Source of the DNA: Sphingobacterium bambusae
Lineage (GTDB): Bacteria; Bacteroidota; Bacteroidia; Sphingobacteriales; Sphingobacteriaceae
Assembly: GCF_033955345.1 (NCBI RefSeq)
Contig: NZ_CP138332.1
Coordinates: 2,542,001-2,606,000, forward strand
DNA length: 64,000 nt
Direction of reading: 5' to 3'
Of the stretch, positions 1-7,960 are shown piece after piece. Every line of letters begins with the position of its first letter. Position 1 is the stretch's first letter. The notes under the pieces are model-generated. The model did not search any database. It saw nothing but the letters and a program-made list of their open reading frames with translations, and had not been told where the DNA came from. The position numbers and the translations under genes were made by a program.

Positions 1-571
1 TATTTAATCCATCGGGCGCGGTGATCCGCTCCACAGATTTCATCATGCCGCTATAGTTCAAGAGCGGCTCGCCCATGCCCATGTAAACGATATTGGTTAA
101 AGGCTGTTGATACTTTTCTTCGGCTTGCTTAGCAATCAATACCACTTGATCGTAGATCTCGTCGGCCTGAAGATTCCGCTTTCGATCCATATAGCCTGTG
201 GCACAGAACTTACAGGTTAGGCTACATCCAACCTGCGAACTCACACATGCTGTCATACGATCCGGTGTAGGGATCAACACGCCCTCGATCACGTTGCCGT
301 CATAGAGGGTGAAGCTACTCTTTATGGTTTTGTCGGCACTGATTTGTGATTGCCTAACGTTTACCGCGCGAATCACGAAGTTGGCTTTCAAAGTCTCCCG
401 TAAAGGTTTGCTGAGGTTACTCATTTGATCAAAGTCGGTACATGATTTCACCCACAACCACTCATAAATTTGTTTGGCACGAAACCCTTGCTCACCCATT
501 GCGGTGAGCTTGTCTTTCAAATCCGACAAACTTAAACTTCTGATATCGATCAATTTACTCTGCTTTTCCAC
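1..571 (-). CDS. rlmN: 23S rRNA (adenine2503-C2)-methyltransferase RlmN, 5' part (partial)
   Basis: Radical SAM enzyme that methylates C2 of A2503 in 23S rRNA (and A37 of some tRNAs). Only the first 190 codons are present; the gene runs off the left edge. The sequence shows the N-terminal helical domain (LSDLKDKL, FRAKQIYEWLW), the radical SAM cysteine motif CKFCATG preceded by VGCSLT, and MGMGEPLLNY. The start is a GTG at 571, chosen because the conserved N-terminal segment (IDIRSLSLSDL) begins just after it and no ATG lies upstream in frame. A perfect -7 box sits only 4 nt before the GTG, so the message may be leaderless. Family assignment is firm; the start is inferred. Confidence 0.95.
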   Translation of the reverse strand, partial: MEKQSKLIDIRSLSLSDLKDKLTAMGEQGFRAKQIYEWLWVKSCTDFDQMSNLSKPLRETLKANFVIRAVNVRQSQISADKTIKSSFTLYDGNVIEGVLIPTPDRMTACVSSQVGCSLTCKFCATGYMDRKRNLQADEIYDQVVLIAKQAEEKYQQPLTNIVYMGMGEPLLNYSGMMKSVERITAPDGLN

Positions 572-575
572 GATG

Positions 576-583
576 CAAAGATA
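576..583 (-). promoter_or_regulatory. -7 promoter box (TATCTTTG) for rlmN
   Basis: Exact match to the Bacteroidota -7 consensus TAnnTTTG on the minus strand. It ends 4 nt before the GTG start of rlmN. No clear TTG is seen at -33. If used, transcription starts at or inside the start codon. Confidence 0.5.
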
Positions 584-653
584 GGCAAAAAATAATGAAG
601 GCCATATGTGCTTTAGGTAGTCCTTTTGTAATAAAGTGACAAATTGAGATTGA

Positions 654-687
654 ATTACGGCTTCCCCAAACTGGCGGAAGCCGTAAT
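654..687 (-). terminator. Hairpin terminator after the DUF4349 gene
   Basis: A perfect 12-bp inverted repeat (ATTACGGCTTCC / GGAAGCCGTAAT) with a 10-nt loop lies directly downstream of the minus-strand stop at 691. The T-rich tract is stronger on the plus strand side (8 T after 692), so it may work in both directions. It separates the DUF4349 gene from rlmN. Confidence 0.7.
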
Positions 688-690
688 ACG

Positions 691-1554
691 TTATTTTTTT
701 CTTCTTTTATAGCTTCGCCAAGCGAACAGAACCACCGTTGCCAACAGGATAAAGGGCCATAAACGTAGCACAAAAAGAAATACCTCTCCGATGAACAACC
801 AACCGTCTGCGAAAGCCTCTTTCAACTGTATCCAAAAATTTTGACTACCAATCGGCAGATTCGCTTGGTATTCAAACAGCTGAATACTCAAACTGCTGTA
901 AGCAATCTGATCTTTCAGGCTACGCATAACAGACTCCTGGCTATCGATTTCTTCTTGCAATTGGCGAATTTGTTCTTGGATTTCCAGCAGATCCTTGACG
1001 CTTTTTGCTTGGCTCACCATCTGCTGGTAACGTTCTAGATAGGCTCTTTTGCTTTTCAATCTAGATTCCGAGTCAAAATATTGCAGCGAGACATCCTCAC
1101 TCCGCAATGATCGCTCGGTAAGCTTATCGCCACCCTTTTCGATATCCTTTAGGAATTGGTCAAGATGTGTTGCTGGAATACGCGCAATCAAGGAATAATT
1201 GCTGTAGCTGCCAGAGCTTGACAAGGTCTCTTGTTCGTAGTAACCGCCATAACGCTTTAACAAGGCATCCATGGCCTGCTTACTTTTGCCGATCGCTTTC
1301 GATTCCACCGCGATATTGCCACTGCGTATAATCTTCTTGTTTTGGGAAGTTGTTGTGGTTAAAGGCGACTTGGGGTCGACAGCAGCTTGCACATTGGCTA
1401 ACGCATGCATTTCTGCCTGCGGAGCGGGTTCTTCCATCACGTCCAACGAGATAGCTTGCTCTTCTACCGCCTTAGCGGTAGTCGCAACCTCTGCTTTGTT
1501 ACAGCCTGCGAAGAGGCTAAAAGCAAGAAATAGAGAAAAACAATATCCTTTCAT
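691..1554 (-). CDS. DUF4349 domain lipoprotein
   Basis: 287 aa. It has a lipoprotein signal peptide with lipobox LFAGC (Cys 18), a linker to about residue 70, the DUF4349 domain (about 72-260) that includes a charged coiled coil around 180-220 (LLEIQEQIRQLQEEIDSQE), and a C-terminal membrane helix (about 258-280) followed by a KRRKK tail. The layout is usual for DUF4349 proteins of Bacteroidota, whose function is unknown. A lipid anchor together with a C-terminal transmembrane helix would place the domain in the periplasm; this topology is inferred. The gene lies 63 bp downstream of the flavin monooxygenase gene and could be cotranscribed with it. Confidence 0.88.
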   Translation of the reverse strand: MKGYCFSLFLAFSLFAGCNKAEVATTAKAVEEQAISLDVMEEPAPQAEMHALANVQAAVDPKSPLTTTTSQNKKIIRSGNIAVESKAIGKSKQAMDALLKRYGGYYEQETLSSSGSYSNYSLIARIPATHLDQFLKDIEKGGDKLTERSLRSEDVSLQYFDSESRLKSKRAYLERYQQMVSQAKSVKDLLEIQEQIRQLQEEIDSQESVMRSLKDQIAYSSLSIQLFEYQANLPIGSQNFWIQLKEAFADGWLFIGEVFLFVLRLWPFILLATVVLFAWRSYKRRKK

Positions 1555-1617
1555 AACATCTGTTTTTTGTTAGGTAGGATGCATTGTTTTCCTCTATTCC
1601 ATAAATGGTCTCAAATT

Positions 1618-2661
1618 TTATTCTGCCTTTTTCAACGCTTCTTTGACTTTCGGAATGATTTGCGTGCCATACAGCTCAATGGACTTCATCATATCTGTAT
1701 GGTCTGGGCTACCCACATCCATGTGTGCAGAAAACCGCGTCAGGCCGAACATTTCGATGGTATGTAGGATCTGTTCAACAGCCTGATTAACATCTCCAAC
1801 GATAAGATGTCCGTGAATAGAACGTCCGAAATCGTATTGCGAACGCTGATAGGGGGGCCAACCACGGGAAGCGCCGATGCGATTCATCTGCCCTGCATAG
1901 ATGGGATAATATTTATCAGCTACAGTCTTTGCGTTTTCGCCGAAAAATGCGTGCATATGTACCCCGACCTGAAAATCTTTCATATCATGGCCATTGTCTA
2001 CCCAAGCTTGCTGGTACATTTCAAAGAGCGGCTTAAAGTTCTCTGGTGCACCACCAATGATGGCAAACATCACGGGCAATCCGAGACGAGCGGCACGAAT
2101 AACCGAGGAGGTTGTTCCACCAACAGCCACCCAAATCGGCAACGAGTTGTTGACTGGACGTGGAAAAATCTGTTGGTTAATTAACGGTTTTCTAAACTTT
2201 CCTGACCATGTAATGGTATCTTGCTTATTCAAGCGCGTCAAAAGCTCCAATTTTTCGTCGAACAGATCGGCATAGTCCTTCAAGTCGTAGCCGAACAGTG
2301 GGAACGATTCAATGAAAGAACCACGGCCGGCCATCAATTCCGCCCGACCATTTGACAAGAGGTCAACGGTTGCGAAATCCTGAAAAAGCTTTACCGGATC
2401 TGCAGAGCTTAATACGGACACCGCGCTGCCCAACTTGATATTTTTGGTGATTGTTGCCGCTGCCGCGAGAATTATTTCTGGTGAAGCTACCGCGTAGTCT
2501 TCCCGGTGGTGTTCACCGATTCCGAAGAAATCGACGCCGACTTCATCCATCAATTTTACTTCTGCGACGATCTGCTGCATCCGTTCTGCAGCGGGTTGTA
2601 TCTTTCCTGTTGTGGGATCGATTTGTACGTCCCCGAACATGCCTATTCCTAATTCAATCAT
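1618..2661 (-). CDS. LLM-class (luciferase-like) flavin-dependent monooxygenase
   Basis: 347 aa, the normal size for a single-domain bacterial luciferase-like (LLM class) TIM-barrel oxidoreductase that uses FMNH2 and O2. Visible motifs are DFFGIGEHHREDYAVASPE (about 44-62), LGSAVSVLSSADP, and the phosphate-binding style segment NGRAELMAGRGSF. No signal peptide, so cytoplasmic. The substrate cannot be read from the sequence. It has its own -7 box 21 nt upstream, in the gap after miaE, so it is probably its own unit, perhaps with the DUF4349 gene behind it. Confidence 0.9.
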   Translation of the reverse strand: MIELGIGMFGDVQIDPTTGKIQPAAERMQQIVAEVKLMDEVGVDFFGIGEHHREDYAVASPEIILAAAATITKNIKLGSAVSVLSSADPVKLFQDFATVDLLSNGRAELMAGRGSFIESFPLFGYDLKDYADLFDEKLELLTRLNKQDTITWSGKFRKPLINQQIFPRPVNNSLPIWVAVGGTTSSVIRAARLGLPVMFAIIGGAPENFKPLFEMYQQAWVDNGHDMKDFQVGVHMHAFFGENAKTVADKYYPIYAGQMNRIGASRGWPPYQRSQYDFGRSIHGHLIVGDVNQAVEQILHTIEMFGLTRFSAHMDVGSPDHTDMMKSIELYGTQIIPKVKEALKKAE

Positions 2662-2681
2662 GTTTTTCTTCCTTTCTTATA

Positions 2682-2689
2682 CAAAAGTA
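2682..2689 (-). promoter_or_regulatory. -7 promoter box (TACTTTTG) for the LLM oxidoreductase
   Basis: Exact TAnnTTTG match on the minus strand, 20 nt upstream of the ATG at 2661. No convincing TTG is present at the -33 distance. Confidence 0.5.
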
Positions 2690-2732
2690 AGTTCATTTTA
2701 TGTGGGGCACATTGACCTACATCAAGAAATAC

Positions 2733-3314
2733 CTATCCGTGGATATACTCTTTGGTGCCGTAACTCTGAATCAATTCCCCTTCGAAGGTCAACCATTCCT
2801 GCCATCGCTTGTCGACGTCTACATCCACCGAATATTTACGGGCGAAGTTGAGGAAAGTTGTATAATGGTTGGCTTCAGAGACCATCAAGTCGTGGTAAAA
2901 AGTCGCTAGGGCTTCATCTTTAATATTTTTGGAGAGCACCCGAAAACGTTCGCAGCTACGTGCCTCGATCATGGCAGCAAACAGCAGTCTGTCGATAAAA
3001 GCTTGGTTGCGGGAACCATCCTTCTTCGCGAATTTAAGTAAGCGTCCCACATAGTCGTCTTTACGTTCTCGGCCTAGGCTGTACCCCCTTTCCTTGATGA
3101 TGTCAATCACCATCTGGAAATGTTGCATCTCCTCAATGGCGATAGCAGTGAGCTCGTGCACCAAGTCTTCATATTCTGGATTCTGCGTAATCAGCATGAT
3201 GGCGTTGGAAGCCGCCTTTTGCTCACACCAAGCGTGGTCGGTCAATATTTCGTGGAGATTTGACTCTGCAATGTTTGCCCAGCGGGGATCTGTCAATAAT
3301 TTTAAACCTAGCAT
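2733..3314 (-). CDS. miaE: MiaE-like tRNA-(ms2io6A)-hydroxylase
   Basis: 193 aa. A ferritin-like diiron protein of the MiaE family, which hydroxylates the isopentenyl group of 2-methylthio-N6-isopentenyladenosine at tRNA position 37. The diiron ligand set is visible: Glu31 (WCEQKAAS), Glu62 and His65 (EEMQH), Glu117 (MIEARSCERF), Glu147 and His150 (SEANH). Full length, no signal peptide. A -7 box lies 23 nt upstream, so it is a separate unit from the dehydrogenase genes, with a terminator between them. The family call is firm; the exact tRNA substrate in this organism is inferred from the family. Confidence 0.92.
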   Translation of the reverse strand: MLGLKLLTDPRWANIAESNLHEILTDHAWCEQKAASNAIMLITQNPEYEDLVHELTAIAIEEMQHFQMVIDIIKERGYSLGRERKDDYVGRLLKFAKKDGSRNQAFIDRLLFAAMIEARSCERFRVLSKNIKDEALATFYHDLMVSEANHYTTFLNFARKYSVDVDVDKRWQEWLTFEGELIQSYGTKEYIHG

Positions 3315-3336
3315 ATCAGTCGCGTATCATTTGGAT

Positions 3337-3344
3337 CAAAGATA
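3337..3344 (-). promoter_or_regulatory. -7 promoter box (TATCTTTG) for miaE
   Basis: Exact TAnnTTTG match on the minus strand, 22 nt before the miaE ATG at 3314. The upstream terminator stem occupies the -33 area, so no -33 element can be assigned. Confidence 0.55.
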
Positions 3345-3353
3345 CGAAAAATA

Positions 3354-3384
3354 AGCCTGTGCCATTTATTCATCGGCACAGGCT
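3354..3384 (-). terminator. Intrinsic terminator after the GMC operon
   Basis: Perfect 10-bp stem (AGCCTGTGCC / GGCACAGGCT) with an 11-nt loop, followed on the minus strand by a TTATTTTT tract. It lies 12 nt after the stop of the small-subunit gene and ends the dehydrogenase operon just before the miaE promoter. Confidence 0.85.
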
Positions 3385-3395
3385 GTTTAGATTTT

Positions 3396-4034
3396 CTAGC
3401 CAAAAAAAGCTTCCGTATCAAAGCCATAGCTTTTGAGTACGTCGGCAGGCACACCATTCCACACACCCGGTCGATTTCCGGCGTAGCCAATGTCTTTGAC
3501 GCCTATTTCGCTGGTAAAAAAGCCCGATGACGTCAGATTGCGCATCAATGAAAAGAAAGCCACACCTTGTTGCATTTCAGGCTTTGCCGTTTCCGGATAC
3601 GCGATTTCGTCGATCAACGTGATCTGTTGTTCATTTTTGCATTTGATAAAGGCATTGCCAAAGCGCTTTTGGCATTGTACGTCGAGCCATTTCAGTCCGC
3701 CACGCATCGGAATTTTATTATCCGGCAGGTCTTTCACCATAAATTCGATAAAATCGGGCACGCCCGCTTCCGAAGCACTCCCCGAAGTTTCATCCTTCGG
3801 AATGATAATATCGGCAAGCACGGCTATCGTCGCCATCTCGTGATCGGTAAAAAATTTCTCTGCTTGGAGTTGCTTATTCCGTTCGTGCTCGAAATCCTGC
3901 ACGCCCGGCAGCTTGTCCGCATCAGCTCCCGCTGCAACTTCCGTAGTTTTTTCTTGCTGGCAAGAACTGGCAGCCAATACGCCAGAACCCGCTGCTATAA
4001 GGCCCAGTGCCTTTAATGATTCTCTTCTGTTCAT
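3396..4034 (-). CDS. Gluconate 2-dehydrogenase subunit 3 family protein (Tat-exported small subunit)
   Basis: 212 aa. Small partner of a GMC-type dehydrogenase. It starts with a twin-arginine signal (RRESLK at residues 3-8), a hydrophobic stretch, and a lipobox-like ASSC ending at Cys25, so it is probably a Tat-exported lipoprotein. The rest matches the gluconate 2-dehydrogenase subunit 3 family (FFTDHEMATIAVLADIIIPKDE). Its gene follows the large-subunit gene by 9 bp. In known systems of this kind the small subunit carries the folded FAD subunit through the Tat pore; the GMC protein here has no signal of its own, which fits that role. Confidence 0.9.
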   Translation of the reverse strand: MNRRESLKALGLIAAGSGVLAASSCQQEKTTEVAAGADADKLPGVQDFEHERNKQLQAEKFFTDHEMATIAVLADIIIPKDETSGSASEAGVPDFIEFMVKDLPDNKIPMRGGLKWLDVQCQKRFGNAFIKCKNEQQITLIDEIAYPETAKPEMQQGVAFFSLMRNLTSSGFFTSEIGVKDIGYAGNRPGVWNGVPADVLKSYGFDTEAFFG

Positions 4035-4043
4035 GATGTAGGG

Positions 4044-5780
4044 TTAGCCGTTTAACTTTTTCTTTTCTTCCAAGATATATTCTGCCGTACGCATGGATAG
4101 CGCTAAGATTGTCCATGTAAGGTTTTTATCACCTTGTTGCACAAATGGCCCTGCATCGACGACATATAGGTTTTTACAGTCGTGCGCTTGCCCCCATTTG
4201 TTGAGCACGGAAGATTTCGGATCGTTGCCCATACGTGTAGTACCGCCTTCGTGGATAATTTTACCAGGGGCTTCCAACCCGTACAAGGTATCGGCACCGG
4301 GAATATCGGAGGTGATGATCGCGCCCATTTCGTGCATGATCGATTGGAAGGTTTCTTGCATGTGTTTGGCTTGTGCCACTTCTTCATTCGCCCATTTATA
4401 ATTGAATCGCAGTACAGGGATACCAAATTTATCTACACGCGAAGGGTCGATCTCGCAGTAATTATCTTTTCTTGCCAAAGCCGTTCCACGGCCGGCCATG
4501 CCGACGTTCGCGCCATAAAAGCGGCGATAGTCCTCTTTCAGGTCCTTACCATATCCGCCAGAGGCTTTCTTCTCGCCATTTTTTCCAGCAATCTTTCCAT
4601 TGACACTCGGTACCCAATTGGTGAAACCGTAAGAAGGCATCCGCAGACCGCCACCATATTCAATATGGTATCCGCGTGGGAATGTAAGTTTGGAGTTGTC
4701 TTCCCACCATGGCGAGTAAATATGCACGCTACCAACACCGTCTTCGTTATAGCGTTTACGATCGAGCAACTGCGGAAGAAATCCAGAGAGACTTGCGCCG
4801 GTAGAATCGTGCAAATATCGACCTACAAGTCCACTGCTATTGCCCACACCTCCCGGATGTGCTTTGGATTTAGAATTGAGCATGATACGTGCACTTTCAC
4901 ACGCGCTAGCACCTAAAATTACCGTTTTGCCCTTTACAGCATATTCTTGCATATCTGTTGTGCTCACGTAGGAAACACCGATAGCAACTCCTTCATCGTT
5001 GGTCAATACTTCGCGCACCATAGCATTATCGATCACCTTAAGATTTCCGGTTTTCATAGCAGGCATCACCAAGCAGGAAGATGAAGAAAAATCGCCATAC
5101 ACCTTACAAGAACGACCACATTGACCACAATAAAAGCAGGTGCCACGACCTTTGATTTCTGGAGAAGCCTCCGTCAACACCGATCCACGGCCCGGTATGA
5201 CCGGCACGCCCGCCTTTTTAGCGCCCTTAGCAATAAAAAGTTCATTTAAGCGCGGTTTTGGTGGTTTCATAAAAATCCCATCGGGTTCATTCCTAATCCC
5301 CTCCACTGTTCCATAGATTCCAATCATGCGATCCACGCGATCGTAAAAAGGTTTCACTTCGTCATAGGTTATTGGCCAAGCTTCGGTTTCGCCATCTGTA
5401 GGCTGGAAATCGTCGGGTCCCATGCGCAAGGATATGCGGCCCCAGTGGTTTGTTCGACCACCAAGCATGCGCGCGCGGAACCATTCAAATTCTGTTCCGG
5501 CAACAGTCGTATATGGCTCTCCCTCCAACTGCCAACCACCAAAGGCAGCATCAAAGTCACCAAATGGACGTGTGGTCGAGGCTCCTCTACGCGGCGATTC
5601 CCAAGGCCAGCGCAATTGCAACGCATCCTTTGCGGGATCAAAGAACGGTCCTGCTTCCAACATCAATACCTTAAGCCCCGCGTGGGCCAAGATATAGCCT
5701 GCCATGCCGCCGCCCGCACCCGAGCCTACCACAATGGCATCATACACTTCTGCATTTTCTTTTATTTGATAATCGGTCAT
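4044..5780 (-). CDS. GMC family FAD-dependent oxidoreductase (large subunit)
   Basis: 578 aa. An FAD-dependent dehydrogenase of sugars or alcohols. The N-terminal Rossmann motif is VVGSGAGGG (about 17-25), followed by LMLEAGPFF. The GMC C-terminal signature is present: IHEGGTTRMG with the catalytic His, VVDAGPF, and the Asn region KNLTWTILALSMR. A cysteine cluster C-x2-C-x2-C-x3-C at 215, 218, 221 and 225 could hold an Fe-S centre. No signal peptide; export is probably through the Tat partner encoded next. Related two-gene sets in other bacteria include glucoside 3-dehydrogenases, so a 3-keto-sugar product is possible but not shown. No cytochrome c gene lies nearby. Confidence 0.9.
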   Translation of the reverse strand: MTDYQIKENAEVYDAIVVGSGAGGGMAGYILAHAGLKVLMLEAGPFFDPAKDALQLRWPWESPRRGASTTRPFGDFDAAFGGWQLEGEPYTTVAGTEFEWFRARMLGGRTNHWGRISLRMGPDDFQPTDGETEAWPITYDEVKPFYDRVDRMIGIYGTVEGIRNEPDGIFMKPPKPRLNELFIAKGAKKAGVPVIPGRGSVLTEASPEIKGRGTCFYCGQCGRSCKVYGDFSSSSCLVMPAMKTGNLKVIDNAMVREVLTNDEGVAIGVSYVSTTDMQEYAVKGKTVILGASACESARIMLNSKSKAHPGGVGNSSGLVGRYLHDSTGASLSGFLPQLLDRKRYNEDGVGSVHIYSPWWEDNSKLTFPRGYHIEYGGGLRMPSYGFTNWVPSVNGKIAGKNGEKKASGGYGKDLKEDYRRFYGANVGMAGRGTALARKDNYCEIDPSRVDKFGIPVLRFNYKWANEEVAQAKHMQETFQSIMHEMGAIITSDIPGADTLYGLEAPGKIIHEGGTTRMGNDPKSSVLNKWGQAHDCKNLYVVDAGPFVQQGDKNLTWTILALSMRTAEYILEEKKKLNG

Positions 5781-6020
5781 AATCTCTTCTCAATGATTAA
5801 ACGATAACGGTTTAAATGGCGCGTAATAGTTGACACTAATACCATTTAGCTGGCTAAATATAGAAAAAACATTTTAAGCATCAGGTATTTGAACGCGTAT
5901 CTTTTTTGATACCCTTAGGAAATATGCGCTGTTTTTCATCTAACTAATCAGGTTTAAAAAAACGAGATCAGGGAACAACTACATGAAGAAACTACGGGAT
6001 TGAAGTCCGAAACGCACAGC
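5781..6020. other. Intergenic region upstream of the GMC operon
   Basis: 240 bp without a gene. On the minus strand it should hold the GMC promoter; only a one-mismatch -7 (TATATTTA, around 5855-5865) is seen. A near-palindromic segment (AAACGATAACGGTTT) lies 22 nt before the ATG at about 5800-5814 and could be an operator. No hairpin is evident behind the glycosyltransferase. Confidence 0.3.
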
Positions 6021-7256
6021 TTATTTCTGTTTTTCGAGTTTATTTTTGGTCTCGATCCACAAGGACATATATTTACTGCTGTTCAGCTGTTGGCTATGCA
6101 AAATTTCGCCTATAAAATTAGCTTGCCTGTGGCTAAACAAGTTTTCCTTCGTTGTTGCTAGGCATTCGAAAAAGCGAGGTAAGAACTTCGATCGATCATA
6201 ATTGACGCGAAGTAATTCGCCACCCATCATTTGTGCCTGTTGCCAAAGCGCTTCATCGCGATATAGCAGTGCAGCCTTTTCGACAAAATCGTCCCTATCA
6301 TCGGTGATAAATCCATTCCAGCGATTGTCCTGCGTCATCGACTCGGCCGCCACTGTGCTACTTACCGTTGGCGTCCCCGTTTGCATGGCATCCACAATTT
6401 TACCTTTGGCGCCTGCCCCAAAAGCAATGGGCGCTAGCAGCACGCGGTACCTTTCCATTGTCTGCCTTGCATCTGCCGCACGATCTTTAACCAAAAAACG
6501 ATCTTTAGGTTGATGCAACTGATACACCTTTTCACTGGCGTAAGCGCCGTAGATATGCATTTCTGCCTCCGGAACCTTTTGCTTCAGCAGAGGCCAAACC
6601 TCCTTTTTCAATATTTGCACGGTATGCCAATTCGGCTCGTGCAGGAAATTGCCGATGAAAATAAAGTCTTTACGCGTTGTAAAAGAGGGCCAACCTTCGT
6701 TCTTCAGCCCAGCAAATACGTGTTCTAGAAATGGCAAATAAAAGAGCAATGCCTTCGGGATATTGAATTTTTCCTGTAAAAGGATCATTTCCTCTTTGGA
6801 GATAATCAAGGAAAGGTCGCTACGGAGGATGGATGCTATTTCTCGCTTGGCCGTATTATTATAAAGGTCTACAGCAAGTTTTCTTTTCGTTGCCTCCTGT
6901 CGTGCCGCACGCAAGAAATGCAAATCTTCGGTGTCAAGAACGGTCAATGCCTGTGGTGCAAATTGGCGCACACGCCATCCATATTGCTCTTCAATCATAA
7001 ACCGATCAAAAACCACCACATCGGGCTTAAGGTCGGCAATAAAGACATCGAAGTTACTGTCATTCAGCCTAATTTCCACCTCCTCGATATCCATCTCGTG
7101 CAAAGGATGGCTATACGTGGTCTTGCCCGCTGCCGACGCAAACAGCAACCTATGCCCCGCTTCGGAAAAAAGCTCCAGCAGCTGCACGATACGTGTGCCC
7201 GCCGCCGATGATTTCGGTTCGGGCCACACCAAGCCAATAAACAATATCGTTTGCAT
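6021..7256 (-). CDS. Glycosyltransferase, GT4-like
   Basis: 411 aa from the ATG at 7256. An upstream ATG at 7334 would add 26 residues with no family resemblance, so the shorter form is preferred; it opens with MQTILFIGLVWPEPKSSAAGTR, a typical GT-B N-terminus. The C-terminal half has the donor-binding signature FGAGAKGKIVDAMQTGTP, as in Glycos_transf_1 proteins, and DFIFIGNFLHEPNWHT starts the second Rossmann fold. Cytoplasmic. The acceptor is unknown and there is no polysaccharide cluster around it. Confidence 0.82.
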   Translation of the reverse strand: MQTILFIGLVWPEPKSSAAGTRIVQLLELFSEAGHRLLFASAAGKTTYSHPLHEMDIEEVEIRLNDSNFDVFIADLKPDVVVFDRFMIEEQYGWRVRQFAPQALTVLDTEDLHFLRAARQEATKRKLAVDLYNNTAKREIASILRSDLSLIISKEEMILLQEKFNIPKALLFYLPFLEHVFAGLKNEGWPSFTTRKDFIFIGNFLHEPNWHTVQILKKEVWPLLKQKVPEAEMHIYGAYASEKVYQLHQPKDRFLVKDRAADARQTMERYRVLLAPIAFGAGAKGKIVDAMQTGTPTVSSTVAAESMTQDNRWNGFITDDRDDFVEKAALLYRDEALWQQAQMMGGELLRVNYDRSKFLPRFFECLATTKENLFSHRQANFIGEILHSQQLNSSKYMSLWIETKNKLEKQK

Positions 7257-7374
7257 GAAGCGAATATACGTATTTGACGTGGCTGGGACAACGGGGGCGA
7301 TGTTCCCATTCTTTTTGCAAAAAATAGGGTGCACTAGCGTACACCCTATCCCATTATTTAAGTTGTATATAAAA

Positions 7375-7803
7375 TTATCTTCTTCTGAAAACGATAGTTG
7401 TACGTATACTCCCTTCCGTATTGACGAGAGTCAAGCGAGTCACCGTTTGTATAATGCTTTCTTGAACTTCGTAGGTTCTGCCATCAAAAACCATTCTTTT
7501 GTTCGTTTCCAAGTTGTAGGGAAAAGATCGGGTTTGTCCTGCTCCGGCAAATACATAAGCAAAATTATCCGACTTAAACTCTAGATTCTCGCCTTCGCCT
7601 ACCAGTGTTTCGCTCACATCGGCCTGCCCAGATACGCTAACGGTTCGCACCACATCAAACCATTTGTTTGCGCGAATAATATTTAGCGCTGTATCGCGCT
7701 CGATATTGTCTACCGTTTCCTCGCTACAAGAAAGTAACGCGAAAGAAACTAGTCCAAAAATCAAAAACATCCAACTTCTGGATAACGACATAAATCCTCT
7801 CAT
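7375..7803 (-). CDS. Small lipoprotein of unknown function
   Basis: 142 aa. Signal peptide ends in lipobox ALLSC (Cys about 26), then a beta-rich domain of about 115 residues (VVRTVSVSGQADVSETLV, YNLETNKRMVFDGRTYEVQE) that resembles lipocalin-like small lipoproteins of Bacteroidota in pattern only. Two starts are possible, 7803 and 7791; the second has AGAGGA 5 nt upstream and gives a cleaner signal peptide. Divergent from the GLPGLI gene. Confidence 0.7.
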   Translation of the reverse strand: MRGFMSLSRSWMFLIFGLVSFALLSCSEETVDNIERDTALNIIRANKWFDVVRTVSVSGQADVSETLVGEGENLEFKSDNFAYVFAGAGQTRSFPYNLETNKRMVFDGRTYEVQESIIQTVTRLTLVNTEGSIRTTIVFRRR

Positions 7804-7910
7804 AAATCTATATTTAATTGTCTATGTATCGCTAACCAAGTATAGTGCCAAAATTTATTTTACCCTAACAATAGCCTTCCCGACTATTTTTAAAAAAAAT
7901 GCCAAAAATT

Positions 7911-7940
7911 TTTGAATTACGATATTTTCGTATATCTTTG
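7911..7940 (+). promoter_or_regulatory. Bacteroidota promoter of the GLPGLI operon
   Basis: -33 TTTG at 7911-7914 and -7 TATCTTTG at 7933-7940 with an 18-nt spacer, 20 nt before the ATG at 7961. Both elements match the Bacteroidota consensus. Confidence 0.75.
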
Positions 7941-7960
7941 ATTCGTTCAGACTTAACGAT

